Assembly (NCBI GenBank): GCA_022828595.1
Contig: JAKGHH010000003.1
Coordinates: forward strand, 52,937,759-53,001,758
Origin: Nelumbo lutea
Lineage: Eukaryota; Streptophyta; Magnoliopsida; Proteales; Nelumbonaceae
Direction of reading: 5' to 3'
Length of the DNA: 64,000 nt
The stretch's first letter is position 1, and the number at the start of each line of letters is the position of its first letter. The notes beneath the pieces were generated by a model. It made no database searches. It was not told where the DNA came from and was given only the letters and a program-made list of their open reading frames with translations. A program made the position numbers and the translations under genes. Positions 35,939 to 47,800 of this stretch are shown piece by piece.

Positions 35939-37226
35939 CTTTTGTACTAATCCAATAAAATGATTCCAGCTGTTCTTAATCATGTTAGTGGAGTCCGACT
36001 TTAGTGTAACAACTAACCAAAAGTTTAACCCCTCCGTTAAATATTCTTTTTAAAATATATAAATTCTTCAAACATTAATTAAACCTTTCTCAAAAAATAG
36101 ATATTTCATTTAAGCCCAAATTCTTCTTCCTCATTCTCTTTCTTCTTCGTCTCTTCTCAGAAATCTTTTATTCTGTGCTTGATCGTTAATATACAACAAC
36201 TTGATTTCAGGACATATTCCCTCAAGCATGGGCTACTTTCTTCCTGAGATGCTGTTCTTAATTCTTTCTAATAACTGGGTAACAGGTAGCATACCCGTGT
36301 CATTTTGCAAAGCCAAAAAGTTGACGTTTCTTGATCTCTCAAACAACCAGCTATCTGGACAGCTTCTTCAGTGTTGGGAGAATTTCGAGTACATGTTTAT
36401 GCTAGATTTGGCGAGTAACAATCTATTTGGACAAATTCCAAGTTCAATAGGTTCTGTATATATAAGGTCTTCGGTCTTTACATTTGATCAAGAACAATTT
36501 CTGCGGAAATATCCCATTCACTTTGAACAATTTAGCAAACTTGATTATTGTTGATCTTAGTGAGAATGAATTATCTGGGAAAATCCCTCCATGGATGGGC
36601 AAGGACCTAACAAATCTACATATTCTCAGACTTGGGTCAAATAATTTTCGTGGTGGCATTCCTCCACAACTCTGTCAAGTAGAACATCTACAAATATTAG
36701 ACCTTGCACACAATAATCTATCTGGAGCCATCCCTCGTTGTTTTGGCAATCTTACTACCATGGTTTTGAATCCGAATACCACAAAAGATATTTTAAATCT
36801 CGATTTTGGTAAGCCGCATGTTGTCATGGATGGAGGCTTTCACTGGAATCAAAGAAACCTGGATGATAGACTAGTTCAATTCAGCTACGACGAAAAGATC
36901 GATGTCTCTACAAAAGGAAGACAACTTGAGTATACCAAGACACTTTCGCTTCTAACTAGATTGGACCTCTCAAACAATAACTTGGGTGGAGAGATAGCAG
37001 AAGAACTAACAAATCTTCATGGACTGCAGAGTTTGAATTTATCAGAAAACCATTTGATCGGAAGGATTCCAATGAACATCGACAGCAGTCTGGATTTCCA
37101 CTAACATGATTAATGAGTATTTAACGGAGGGGTTAAACTCTTGGTTAGTTGTTACACTAAAGTCGGACTCCACTAACATGATTAAAAACAACTAGAATCA
37201 TTTTATTGGATTAGTAGAGAGGGGAG
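35939..37226. mobile_element. Pack-MULE-like element carrying an LRR gene fragment
   Basis: 35939-36046 and 37115-37226 are near-perfect inverted repeats of about 110 bp (words TACTAATCCAATAAAATGATT, CATGTTAGTGGAGTCCGACT, AACCCCTCCGTTAAATA). Between them lies only a piece of an LRR receptor-like gene. Long terminal inverted repeats around a host gene fragment define a Pack-MULE. Outer TIR limits and TSD could not be fixed, since the outermost 20 bp are diverged. Confidence 0.7.
36188..37102 (+). pseudogene. LRR receptor-like protein fragment (EIX2/RLP type)
   Basis: Two overlapping frames give plant extracellular LRRs of the form L..L.L..N.L.G.IP. 36188-36480 has about four repeats (ILSNNWVTGSIP, DLSNNQLSGQL, DLASNNLFGQIP). 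After a frameshift near 36480-36520 the other frame continues to 37102 with four repeats, an island-like insert with the VSTKGRQLEYTKTLSLLTRLD motif typical of EIX-type RLPs, and two more repeats. The N-terminus, signal peptide, C-terminal LRR end and membrane segment are missing, and the flanks on both sides are inverted repeats. Intact RLPs sit in the plasma membrane and sense microbes or development cues. This copy is a non-functional captured fragment. Confidence 0.85.
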
Positions 37227-37389
37227 TTAGTATGTAATTCGGACTGCTCCAATTGCGCTCAAAAGGTACATGGGAACACTGATAAATTAAAGTCAGCTTA
37301 CCTCCAAGATTTAGCAGTTTCCCTTTCCAGCCCTTTTAACTTGTTTGTTATTTTTTTCATCACCTTCTCGTAATGAGTACTACGGATTC

Positions 37390-37812
37390 TTCCTGAAAGT
37401 TCTTGAAACCAAGACCCTTAGAATTGAATCAATTACTTTTAATCTTGCTGAAGCATGGGTGACTTGGGAAGTTATAAACATAGCGAGCGACTACAGGAAC
37501 CAACAGATCACCATCGAAAGAGATTCAAAGATTGTCATAGACTGTCACAATGGTAGAAGCCACTCCTCCCTCGAGATTGGAATGCATCATCAATGAGTGT
37601 CTCAAGCTTATTGATTTCAATTTGAACATCAATTTCAAGCATATGTATTGGGAAGCAAATCAAGCAGCAGATCAGTTAGCCCGAAGTGCTCTAAGTTGTC
37701 AAGAGAGTAATTGAGATGATAGGTTTTGTGATCTTAGTTTCATTTGTGATACTGATTTGAAGGGAAGAGCTACCCCCGTTTGTGTAGGTCATCACTTTCA
37801 ATAAAAAAAAAA
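37390..37812 (+). pseudogene. L1-type LINE RNase H fragment with poly(A)
   Basis: The plus strand keeps an RNase H C-terminal half: AEAWVTWEVINIASDY, then ERDSKIVIDC near 37515, then after a frameshift near 37580 the INFKHMYWEANQAADQLAR block. AATAAAAAAAAAA follows at 37800-37812. This is the usual 3' end of plant L1 ORF2 and tail. 5'-truncated and broken. Confidence 0.8.
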
Positions 37813-37929
37813 GGCATTGTTTTCCTACCAAAACCTGTACATCGTTTGATGATTTGCGCCCTACTATCAGACACCCTTTTCCTACAATAAAGCAACTTAA
37901 TTTTGTTGATCACCTGCCCCGAAGCTTGT

Positions 37930-38912
37930 TGATACCTGTCCAAAAATCCCATTATGGATTTATAGTTTACACCATTATGTATCAAACCAATATAGATCCG
38001 TACCGGCCTTGTATCGGTCCTAAACGTACTGATACATACCCAAAACGGGCCGATATGCATTATGTATCAGCAGAATTTAATTTCCCTCTCATTTTTTAAA
38101 TTTAAATTTAATTTATATCTTATCTCTCTCATTAGTATTAATTTTAATTAAGCCTTAAAGTCTGAGACGTCACTAAATGCTTATATAATTTAATTACATG
38201 CTCATTTAAGTTACCTTTAATTACAGCATTTAATATGTCATTAAATGTTATTTAAGTCAAATAACTTGTTAAAAATCACAAACCAAAGATAAGAAATTTT
38301 GAACCCAATTTATTTGCTTGCAACACTAATTAATTAACCATTATGCCAACCTCAATTACTTTTTAGAATAACATGTTTTTTATACTTAAAGTAATCTTTC
38401 TTGCCTTGGTGGATGTTTCCCAACAAATGCTATAAATTTGATTATTAATATTTATATAATAATAAGATGGATACAAGTTAAATTTATTTATTAAAAATTA
38501 AGGAATACATTAACTTGTATACATAATAAATATCACCTAAATCTATATATAATAAATATTAACTAATAAATGACTTCAAAAAAAATATTAACTAATAAAT
38601 ATTAGTATGTATACACATACATTTTAGTTCTTTTATTATTTTTCAATGGTTATTAATTATATCCCAATACTTCATATAAATCATTAAAGAATGATTTTTT
38701 TTATGTTTAAATAAATTAGTTATAATCACATAAAACTCATTTTTATTATTGTTCATATTTTTTAAAGATGTTTTGAATTTTCTAGTGTATCCATGCTCAT
38801 CTTAATTTTTCACCCGTATCTATACGTTTTCAAAGCGTATCTTGATACATCTCTTAAAATTACCTTTCCGATACACCTTGCGTTTCTGATACTTTGAACC
38901 TTGGTGGCATCT
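37930..38912. repeat. AT-rich repeat with GATACG/CGATAC ends
   Basis: The left part (37960-38070) has GTATCAAACC...CCGGCCTTGTATCGG words and the right part (38800-38912) has CGTATCTTGATAC...GATACTTTGAACCTTGG, ending as in the CAAGGTTC family. The middle is AT-rich. It contains the second copy of the 45-bp repeat. Probably a longer relative of the MITE at 16739; limits uncertain. Confidence 0.4.
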
Positions 38913-39321
38913 ACATAAAGACAATATGAATGAACAGAAAAGATGACAACTTAAAGGGTCACCTTTCCTTACACCGAGAAAGGATTTAAAGAAGCCATGC
39001 ATAGATCTGTTCACCACCATCGAGAACCAATAGTTCACCACAATTTTTTTTATCAACTCGGTCCACACCTCAGAGAAGCCAAATCTCGCCAACACCTTAA
39101 GGCTCAATTTGGAAAGAGTACAAATACAAATATGTACAGTGCAAATACATAAAAAATAATACAAAATACAAGGTTTTGCGCTCTAAATTTGTATTTATAC
39201 TCTTTTTTTTTTCAAAATCACATTGCCTCTCAATGCTTTACTATCAATTTCTTGGGCTAAGTCTTGAACCACCACCACACAGTCCAAAATACTCTCCAAA
39301 GAGTCATCGATATGGGCCATT

Positions 39322-39769
39322 TAATTAGGGGTTTTTGAAAAACCGGTAACCGAAACCAAACCGAAGTCGGTCGGTTAACCAGTTGACGGTTCAATTAACC
39401 GTTGGTTTTTCGTTTTTTTATTATTTACAATATTTATTATAGAAAAATATATAAATATATAATAAAATACTAGAAATATATATATAATATTATATTTTAA
39501 ATAATAAATAATATATTATATATTTCTTTATAATGCATATTTATTAATTTATAATGTATAGAAAATATAATATAATATATATAATATATACAAATATGCA
39601 TAAAATATATATAAATATATGTATACCTGTTGATTTGGTTAACCGAACACGAAACAATACCTTCGATTTTCTATAATATCAAACCAAAACCGAACCAACT
39701 GGTTTGATTAACCGAATTTTTGGTTCAGTTTCAATTGGTTTTTTCAGTTGATTCAGCTTTTCGGTTTTA
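39322..39769. mobile_element. MITE with perfect 8-bp TSD inside the L1 remnant
   Basis: 448 bp flanked by GGGCCATT at 39314-39321 and 39770-39777. Removing the element and one TSD copy reconnects the L1 minus-strand reading frame. Ends contain mirrored GAAAAACCGGTAACCG / TTGGTTTTTTCAG words and an AT-rich centre. 8-bp TSD suggests hAT. Confidence 0.8.
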
Positions 39770-40029
39770 GGGCCATTGCATCCTCTACATCTTTAACTTG
39801 GTATATGTTCCCAAAAACCAACCTATTCCATCTCTTAAGAGCCCCCGAAGTCTTTGAATTTTTAGAAAGAGGACCTGCATTGGGTTTCAATCAATATTTT
39901 GCTACCAATTCTCCTTTACTAATTGAAAAACCCTTTGTGTTGAAGCCACATGTGCTAGAACCTGGATGGTTTAGAGCTCACTACGATTCCAAACCATTAA
40001 GCCATGCTTCATTTCATGATATAAAGTGA

Positions 40030-40860
40030 AATAAAATAAATTTTATTAATTTTTTGTATTCACATGCAATTTAAATAAAAAGCACACATTTATATTTAAC
40101 AACTCTAACTAAAAATTTAAAAAAAAAATAATATTTAAAAATAGTATTTTATAAACTAATAGAATAAATAATGTATCAAATTCACATTTATATAAAAAAG
40201 ATTATTTTTAATATCAAGAAATTTGTACAAATAGAATATTAATAATAGAATAATTATTTTAATACTTAAAATTTATAAATTTGCACATGATATAAATCTT
40301 AAATTTTTATATACTTTTACTAGTTATTAACTAATATTTTAATTTACGTTAACAAGTAATAACAACATATTTATTATTTACAAAAAAATAAAAATATTAT
40401 ATACAAAGTAATGAAGAATATAATATTAAATTGTATCTATCAAATTCACTAATCCACATTTATTTCAAAAATTTATTTTTTTTTTATTTCACAAAATTTA
40501 TAGAAATAAATATATTAATAATGGAATAATTATTTTAGTAATTAAAAACAATGAATTTATATATGATATACGTCTTAGAAATTTTATCAAATTTGATATA
40601 CTTTAAGTTGGAATTATATTTTTATAAATTATTAATTGATATTTTAATTTGCACTTGAAAATTTAATATTGAGTTGACTTTTTCTTAATGCTAAAAAATT
40701 AAAATAGTAAAATAAAAATAATTGATATAATAATTAAAATATAACAGGTGCATATATTTAGTGTGTTGGACTCTTGATTGATGCACTATAAATAAAATTA
40801 TATATTTTGATAATTAATCGTAATATATTTCTTCGTATATATCCTTAATATTTACATTTT
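40030..40860. other. Very AT-rich insert between L1 pieces
   Basis: No coding signal. It lies where the rest of the L1 endonuclease would be. No TSD found. Confidence 0.4.
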
Positions 40861-42165
40861 CTATGTATTAACCCAATACCAATGTGGTAATGAAATTATC
40901 TAGAGAAGAAACTCTCAAAAACAAAAACTGTTTTGCATCTTCAACTACCTTAACACCAATATTATTTTTACAAAGTAGACAAATTTTATTAGAAGAGTTC
41001 TGAGAAAACAGGTGCTGCATTTTCAACTTGTGAGTTAACAATCTCAAGTTTTCAAAATTCATCATAGGTTCAACGATCATAAATAAATCCACTCGATGCA
41101 ATCTATTGATGTTTTTCATTCTTCTCAGGGATTGAGGGTTATTCGAACCTCGGATGTTCCAGAAAACCCACAACATAATTAAAGAGAGAGAGTTTTGTTA
41201 CCTCGTTGGGTCTGAGACCTTGTTACCATTCTTGGCTCCTCTGTACGGTGCTGCTTCCGTGGTCTCTTTTTCTTCACCATCACCATGACAAATCTGTCTT
41301 CTGTTAACTCGCTGGACCGGAGAAAGTGAGGAGCCTGAGAATCCGTTTTGGTGGCAAATTCTTGATCTAGATAGTGCTGTACCCGCAAATCCATGACACT
41401 TTTGCATAACTTCTAGTCTGCTAAACACAGATTCTCCCGTTGAGTGCTAGCACCTCCCAGGCCGCGGCGTACTGCTGTTGATATTTCCTTTTCTGTAAAC
41501 AAGCCTGATCATCACAGAGTTTCTCTACTAATTTAATTGGTGTCTTAGTGATTTCTAAAATGCTGTCATCCTCGTTGCCAAACACATCGCCAGTTTCCGC
41601 CTGTAACTGCTTATCCCCATCATCAATCGACAAGGGAAATAATCTCCCCATCGATCTATAAATTACTTTCCTTGATTTCTGTTGTTTCGCTGGTGGTGGT
41701 CTCTTTGGTAGGCCTCCTACGTAGAAAGCTTCCCTCGACCAGACTCGAAGAAACTACTCCTCATCTTCAAACCGAAACAACATGTGCCTAGAGTCAATCA
41801 AGGTAATCACCAGATTATGTTTCAGCTTGAAAGTTCTGATTAGAATTTTTTTTTTAACTCCATTAATGGAGGTCGACCATAAGCGCAATTAGCAACTAGG
41901 GCAAGCCGCAGGGGGATTGTGGATCGTTGGATTTCTTCCTCAGAGAAGAGGACTACTGGTTCTCCACGTTTTAGAGATGGAGCCTTGATTTCCAGATCCA
42001 AGACTTCGTGGATGAAAGGAGTAAAGGAGGTAGAAGATCAAACAACTGAGACAAAGGAGAGGAGCGGATCCTCTGTAGCGTCACCATTTGATCAATGGGT
42101 TCCTCATCATATATGTTTTATAATAGACATATATGTCTAACAAGTTATGTTTTATCATATGGTTT

Positions 42166-42181
42166 GGGGGGGGGGGGGGGG
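42166..42181. repeat. Run of 16 G
   Basis: An uninterrupted G homopolymer. Its length is prone to sequencing error. Confidence 0.95.
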
Positions 42182-42796
42182 AGGGACTATTATAATAGAC
42201 ATGAGATCATTGTTTTATATATTTTATAACATATATTCTTAAAGATGATTATTTTTTCATTTTTTAGGAAAACCCAAAAATTAGAAATATAATTTATTTT
42301 ATATATTCTAAATGTTTAATGGTAAGAAAGAAGTATAAAGGACTATCTGTCAAACTCATTGATCTCACAAAAAATTAATGTGCATTTTAATGATTTTTTA
42401 GTAAATTGGAAGCTCAAACTCATCACTTGGTATATTACTAATAAAGATATTCTATTCTATCTACATGTTCTAAACTCTCCATATAAAATGTGCACTTCTT
42501 TTGTGTTTATATTCATAGTTATTTCAAGTTTTCAGCTTTAGTTTTAGTATAATTGATGCATTTGTGGGATATGTTAAGAATTTCCTCAACATATCTTTCT
42601 ATTGAATCCACTTATAAAAGCATGTTATGATACACATTCATATCAAAACCTCCATATGCAATATTGATATTTTGAACATTAGGTTTAAATAAATTACCAT
42701 TTTTAACATGTTTTCAGTGAGTATGCTTATAAAATTACTCTTAGCCATGGTTATATCACTTGTATGTGCCACTAAAACTTACCAACTGCTAGCCAT

Positions 42797-42991
42797 AGTT
42801 GAAAAAATCAACACGTATTGACCCATATCAGCTGATACATATCGTATCAAGAGTTTCCTGATATGCCCCTACAAAAGATGCATCAGGGTTTTGACCAGTT
42901 CAGGGGATGAACCTTAAACCAGCCCCACTGAACTGGATTTGAGAAAAAAAAAAACTAAAAAAAAAAAGGTGTATCGATATTTTGAACCTTG
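42797..42991 (-). mobile_element. Second CAAGGTTC-family MITE
   Basis: Read on the minus strand it starts CAAGGTTCAAAATATCGATA and shares TGATGC..TCTTTTGTAGGGGCATATCAGG-type and CCCCTGAACTGG-type words with 16739-16923. The far end (AGTTGAAAAAA) is diverged. Confidence 0.55.
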
Positions 42992-43446
42992 CTGCTAGAT
43001 AGTATTGATTTGAGTTTGATTAGGCTTGATTCGAGTTATTTTCTAAGCTTAATTGTCACTTAATATAAATGGCGTAACTCTGGTCGGTGGTTAGTGGTTA
43101 CTAGGCAATAAGGGCTAGAGATGAGTCTGGTTTGACGGAGCCCGGGAATAAGGACCAAAACTGGCCAAGATTGGTTGGTAGAATTCAAGTTCAACTTTGG
43201 AGCCGGAAAACCTAGCGCATAGCAGTCGGCAGAAGTGCAATTTAGTGAGCGTTCTTGCACATCGTTAGAAACGCATGAAGGCAAGAGACGACAGGCAACA
43301 GGAGAGGGGCAAAATCACTCTTTACAAAACGTTTTACCATCAAAGGATTACAACTCACTCTAAAGCTGAGACCCACACTTTCCTCGTACATTACTGTGAC
43401 AGATGACAAGCAATCGGTTGCAGGTGAACTCTGTCACAGGTCTAAT

Positions 43447-44847
43447 TTAATGTCCATTAGAAGGCCGAAATACAGCATAACCATTCATCCCAGAAGCCAT
43501 ATTTGAATACTCTGGCAGCTGAAATGGGTAACCATCACTCTCACCATTCCTCATGCTAAGCAAAGAGAGATCAGCACCATCCACTGGCCACCGGTTCTGA
43601 GCCAGTCCATTAATCCCACCATTCGCATATACCGACAGTCCCACTTGGGGTACTACATCCCTCATTCCATCAAAATGACCACTCGAGCTATAGATTCGTT
43701 GCATCCCATCATCATGGTAGCTTGTTGGCCGATCTAATCTGCAGCAGTTAACAGAAGGCCCCATATCTGCTGATACACCCATATTACCTGGAAAAGTTAA
43801 TTGTCGATTCAAGAGGTGGTGATGCCCATTACTGGGCCCTTGGAAGACTGAACTCGCTTTAGCTGCCTTACCAATGTTGTGCTCCTCGTCAAGCAGGTAG
43901 TTAATGATATCAAGGTGGGGAAACTCATCTGCAGATACTCCTTGTGGTTGTCGTGCTGGCAAACCAGCAGTCAGATCATCTACAAAGTATGTCCTGGAGC
44001 CACTACTGCTAGTACCACGTGAGTACAGGTTCTGAGTACCATTTAGCAAGGATGGATCACGGATTACGTTGCGGGTATCCCTTTGGCTGCACTCTTCCAT
44101 CCACTGTGGTCGACTTTGTAGTATTTCTGGAGTAACATTGCCAAAACTAAAGCCTGACTTGACAAAGCCCTGATCTGTCCTTGTGGAGCTTTGAGATGAA
44201 AGAATTGGTGAGGACACCGAGGCAGGAGGTTGAGAGAACACCGGTGCTGCATTTACTGCAGGACCTGAAGAGTGACGAGGAGCAAAACCAACTACACCTG
44301 CTGCTACAGTTCTACCCATTATGGCATTTCTGTAGGACTGAGGAACATAGATCTGGGTTGTTGGCAAGGGGTCAGAGCCCAATCGTCCAGCTGCACTCAC
44401 AGACCTTGATAGTAAAGGTGCTGTGTTAACCATGGAAACAACAGGAGCAGTAGGCCTGTGACCAGGAATCAACGGAGCACTTGAAGGCCTTGATACTGAT
44501 AGTTGTCGTGCTACAGGTTTCTCCATTGATGCAAGTGTGGACCTTGATGGAGATACAGGCTTTTGAGAATCTGATTTGGACACAGCAGAAACTTGGGATT
44601 GGGGTGCTGTCAGAGAAACACCTTTCTCTGCTTGCAACAAGCTATTTGAAGTAGTCTCCCTAATTGGAATTGGTTCAGCTAGAGCTGTGCTTTCTGCCAA
44701 TGGTTTAGCCATCACATTGGAAGGCCGATTTGTGGTGGGACTGCTGGGATAGGAAGATGATTCTGTTGTCCTTTGCTTGATGCGTGTTTCAACATCAACC
44801 TGATCCTTTACACTCAATTTCCGTTGCAGTGAAACAACTTCTTCTTC
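43447..44847 (-). CDS. TRAF1A: TRAF1-like last exon
   Basis: 1401 bp, 466 aa plus stop. Starts [20 protein letters not shown] after a TTATCAG acceptor. Ser/Pro-rich for about 250 aa, then a conserved [16 protein letters not shown] block and the C-terminal FRPSNGH. The open frame extends upstream of the acceptor to 45027, but that part is intron. Confidence 0.95.
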   Translation of the reverse strand, partial: EEEVVSLQRKLSVKDQVDVETRIKQRTTESSSYPSSPTTNRPSNVMAKPLAESTALAEPIPIRETTSNSLLQAEKGVSLTAPQSQVSAVSKSDSQKPVSPSRSTLASMEKPVARQLSVSRPSSAPLIPGHRPTAPVVSMVNTAPLLSRSVSAAGRLGSDPLPTTQIYVPQSYRNAIMGRTVAAGVVGFAPRHSSGPAVNAAPVFSQPPASVSSPILSSQSSTRTDQGFVKSGFSFGNVTPEILQSRPQWMEECSQRDTRNVIRDPSLLNGTQNLYSRGTSSSGSRTYFVDDLTAGLPARQPQGVSADEFPHLDIINYLLDEEHNIGKAAKASSVFQGPSNGHHHLLNRQLTFPGNMGVSADMGPSVNCCRLDRPTSYHDDGMQRIYSSSGHFDGMRDVVPQVGLSVYANGGINGLAQNRWPVDGADLSLLSMRNGESDGYPFQLPEYSNMASGMNGYAVFRPSNGH

Positions 44848-47800
44848 CTGATAAAATAAGAAATGACAACCCATTATAATCTGAAAAACTTGTGGTTGTA
44901 TCTCAGATTTTCTTAAGTCTTGTATTAAATAAAGAACCAAAAGCCTAAAAAAGTGGTGGAAGACCCTGTGGCAAGGAAACTCCACTTTCACGACCGCGTA
45001 TGGATAGGCTGGATAGAGTCCAGTCAAATTTATCCTTTTTGGATTATGTTAAAGTTAATTATGTCCCCACAACAAACATCTATGCTGCTCATATTATGCT
45101 CAGAGGGCAACATGTTTTGGTGAGTTTTGTGTTTGGTGGAATTGTTCTGCCTCCTTGCTTGGAACAGTAATGTAAATATCCCTTTTGTTTAATATAATTC
45201 TATTTATCCACCAAAGTGTAAATCTACTTCACCAGAATTATGCAAGAGTTACTGGAATGAATGCACACTTCCACAATAGAGGAGGAAATGAAGAAACCTA
45301 CGGTATGTTTGGTCAAAATTCTTCTTCATAGAATCACTTTTTGAAGAATGAATTGAGACAAAAAAATTCCCTTTTCTAAGCTAAATTTTTTAGCTTCAAA
45401 AGAATCAATTCTTACAATGAATTTTGAGCCCAGAAAAGGAATTACTTCCAACAATTTCGATAAATCCAAAATTAGGTTAAAAGTGATCAATTAAAATCAC
45501 AAAATTCATAAGAATTAGCACTTTGAAAACATTCCAAACATAGCTTAGCAGTTTCCCTTTAACATAGTCAAACAGAAGAAACACTACCCAGTTTAATTTT
45601 TTATTTTCAGATGAGGTAAAGTATATTGTACTTTGTGCCTTTACCCAAGAGAAATTTAACTTCTACCCATGTCTTTTTTGTCTACGCCAAGCTCTTTACC
45701 CCTTCAATGTGTAAGAAATCACTTCTACTGGTGCAATTGGTGGTCTTCTATGCACGTGCCAAAACCATCTTAGTCTACTCTATCTCATTTTATCACCTAT
45801 TGGAGCTACTGCCAGGTTCCTACGGATAACTTCATTGCTAATCCTATCCTTTCTAGCTTTTCCACTCATTCATCTTAGTTTTGCTAGTTTATGCATTCCT
45901 TTTTCTCCCTCTTTAGTGCCTAATTTATGGTAAAGCTCGTCATAAGCCTTACATTTAACTTAATTCACTTTATTTTTTATTTCCCTGTGGCATTATATTT
46001 TTCCCAGTTTTCTACATTTCTAGATTGCTTTTCCATTTTTTGTAGCATGTTCATTTTAATCTAATTATATTTTGAACCACATTCCACCAGCAAGTTTCTT
46101 TAGTACCTTGCCACTTCCCTTTATATTCTCCCAAGACATCCTTTGTTATTTTCTTCATATAAATTCCAATTCCCTTCTTTTATCAATCTGTTTTTTAAAT
46201 TGAGCTAGCATTTCCATGGTTTAAATATACCTAATTTCCACGGCATATTTCCATATTGGAATTGACATATTCCCCAGTTAACACTACTAGTACTTTGTAG
46301 AGTCCAAGAGATATTGTAGATATGTGAGTAACAATTTTATTGTCTGCCTAACTTACATGATTACCACTTTGATTGATCTATTATAACCACTGAGTTAAAA
46401 TTTTGCTCTAACTCATTCTATCATGAAGCTCTGAATCTTAAGGTTTACAGGGCAACTTCAGAACGTGTTCTTTTGTCTATAACCTTAGTTTCTTAGCTTT
46501 GTTTAATGATTTGGAAAAAGATAATAATTTAAAAAGGTGTTTATGCTTCTTTTATCATTACATAAAATATCATTCTATATTTTGCATATTTTACAAAGTT
46601 TTCACCATGTCTATAATTTTTACAATATTTCCATATGATATTTCCGACATTTCCGACATGTTTCCTATATTTGGATGACCAACATCAACATTTTAAACCT
46701 TGAGCATTTCTCCTTTTAGGTTTTCCCACCTAATTCTTGAACACCTATTTTCTCCCCTATTCTCTTCCATTTACCTAATGCAAACATCCACCACCACTAG
46801 TCTATGTTGTATTGGCCAATTTGTTCTCCATCCAAATTGTCCAAAATGTAGGTGCATAAATCATATTCCAAATAATTCTGTCGTTAATAGAGAGGACTTT
46901 AACTCTCCAACATATGTTCTCAAGGATGATTCTGGACAAATCTATTTTGTCATGTGCATCCATGTTTAGCTACTTAAAAAAGCAAATATCACAAAATAGT
47001 TCCATCAAACATCCTTAACCAAGGGAACATTACTAAAATAAATAGCTCAGCAATTAATTTTACTAACCTATAGAATTCATCATACTTAGTATTATCCACA
47101 TATTTGAATGAGTTCTTATGTATAACCATGTGCACCTTTTTTTTGTTGCTTTTTAACTTTTGTTGAATGTGCATCCTATGCATATCCATAAGATGTGTCC
47201 TAGACTTAACCTTAATTAAGAAGAAATAAGAACAAAGTGTAGCATATTCAATTGTTTCCAATCATGATGGAGATGATATGGTTATATCCCACTTCTAATA
47301 AAAGGGGAACACATCTAATCGTTAGTAGACCTATTCACGGGTTGAGTCAGGCCTTGCCTCTTTATTAACAAAATATATTCAGGCCCAATCCCAAGCCTAG
47401 CCTGACCATCAGGCCTAAATCTTGAGCCTGAGCCCGACCCTTCTAAAAAGCTTGAAGCCTAGGCTTGAGCCCAAAGCCCGACCTATAAATTGGGAAAAAT
47501 ATTTTTTTACTCAATAAAAACTGATTTATTTTATTAATTGACCTTGGAACCCAAAAATGTTTTATTATATAAAACATGTTTTTTATATATATAAAATATT
47601 ACTGGGCTCAGGCTTGGGCTTTTTTGAGAAAGCTCGACCTTGCTCCAAAAAAATCAGGCCTAATGTTTTGGGCCTGAGCCCAAGCCCGTGGGACTTAAAT
47701 AATGTCCACACCCGACTCACCTGAAATGCATGACACCCCTTATACAAATGCAAACAAGAGCAATTGAGATAGCAGCATATTAATAATAGGATGGTTACCA

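Larger units (their letters stand above)
38915..41880 (-). pseudogene. L1-type LINE remnant (ORF1, EN, spacer, RT), heavily rearranged
   Basis: Order on the minus strand: ORF1 remains at 41880-41179 (a DUF4283-like part, FRFEDEE-FLRVWSREAFYVGG); ORF2 start at 41176 (WNIRGSNNPQSLRRM, the endonuclease N-terminus); an EN-RT linker at about 39870-39215 (LKRWNRLVFGNI); and an RT piece at 39107-38925 (VLARFGFSEVW, then GVRKGDPLS). An AT-rich block at 40030-40860 replaces the rest of the endonuclease, and a MITE interrupts the linker. All domains are broken. It is a dead copy. Confidence 0.8.

Noticed and set aside
41919..42140. 73-aa plus-strand ORF
   Set aside because: It is antisense to the degraded start of the L1 ORF1 region, with no independent support.
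44848..45027. Upstream extension of the TRAF1-like last exon (start [10 protein letters not shown])
   Set aside because: A TTATCAG acceptor at 44848 joins exon f in frame, and the protein family resumes exactly at EEEVVS. The upstream part is intron.
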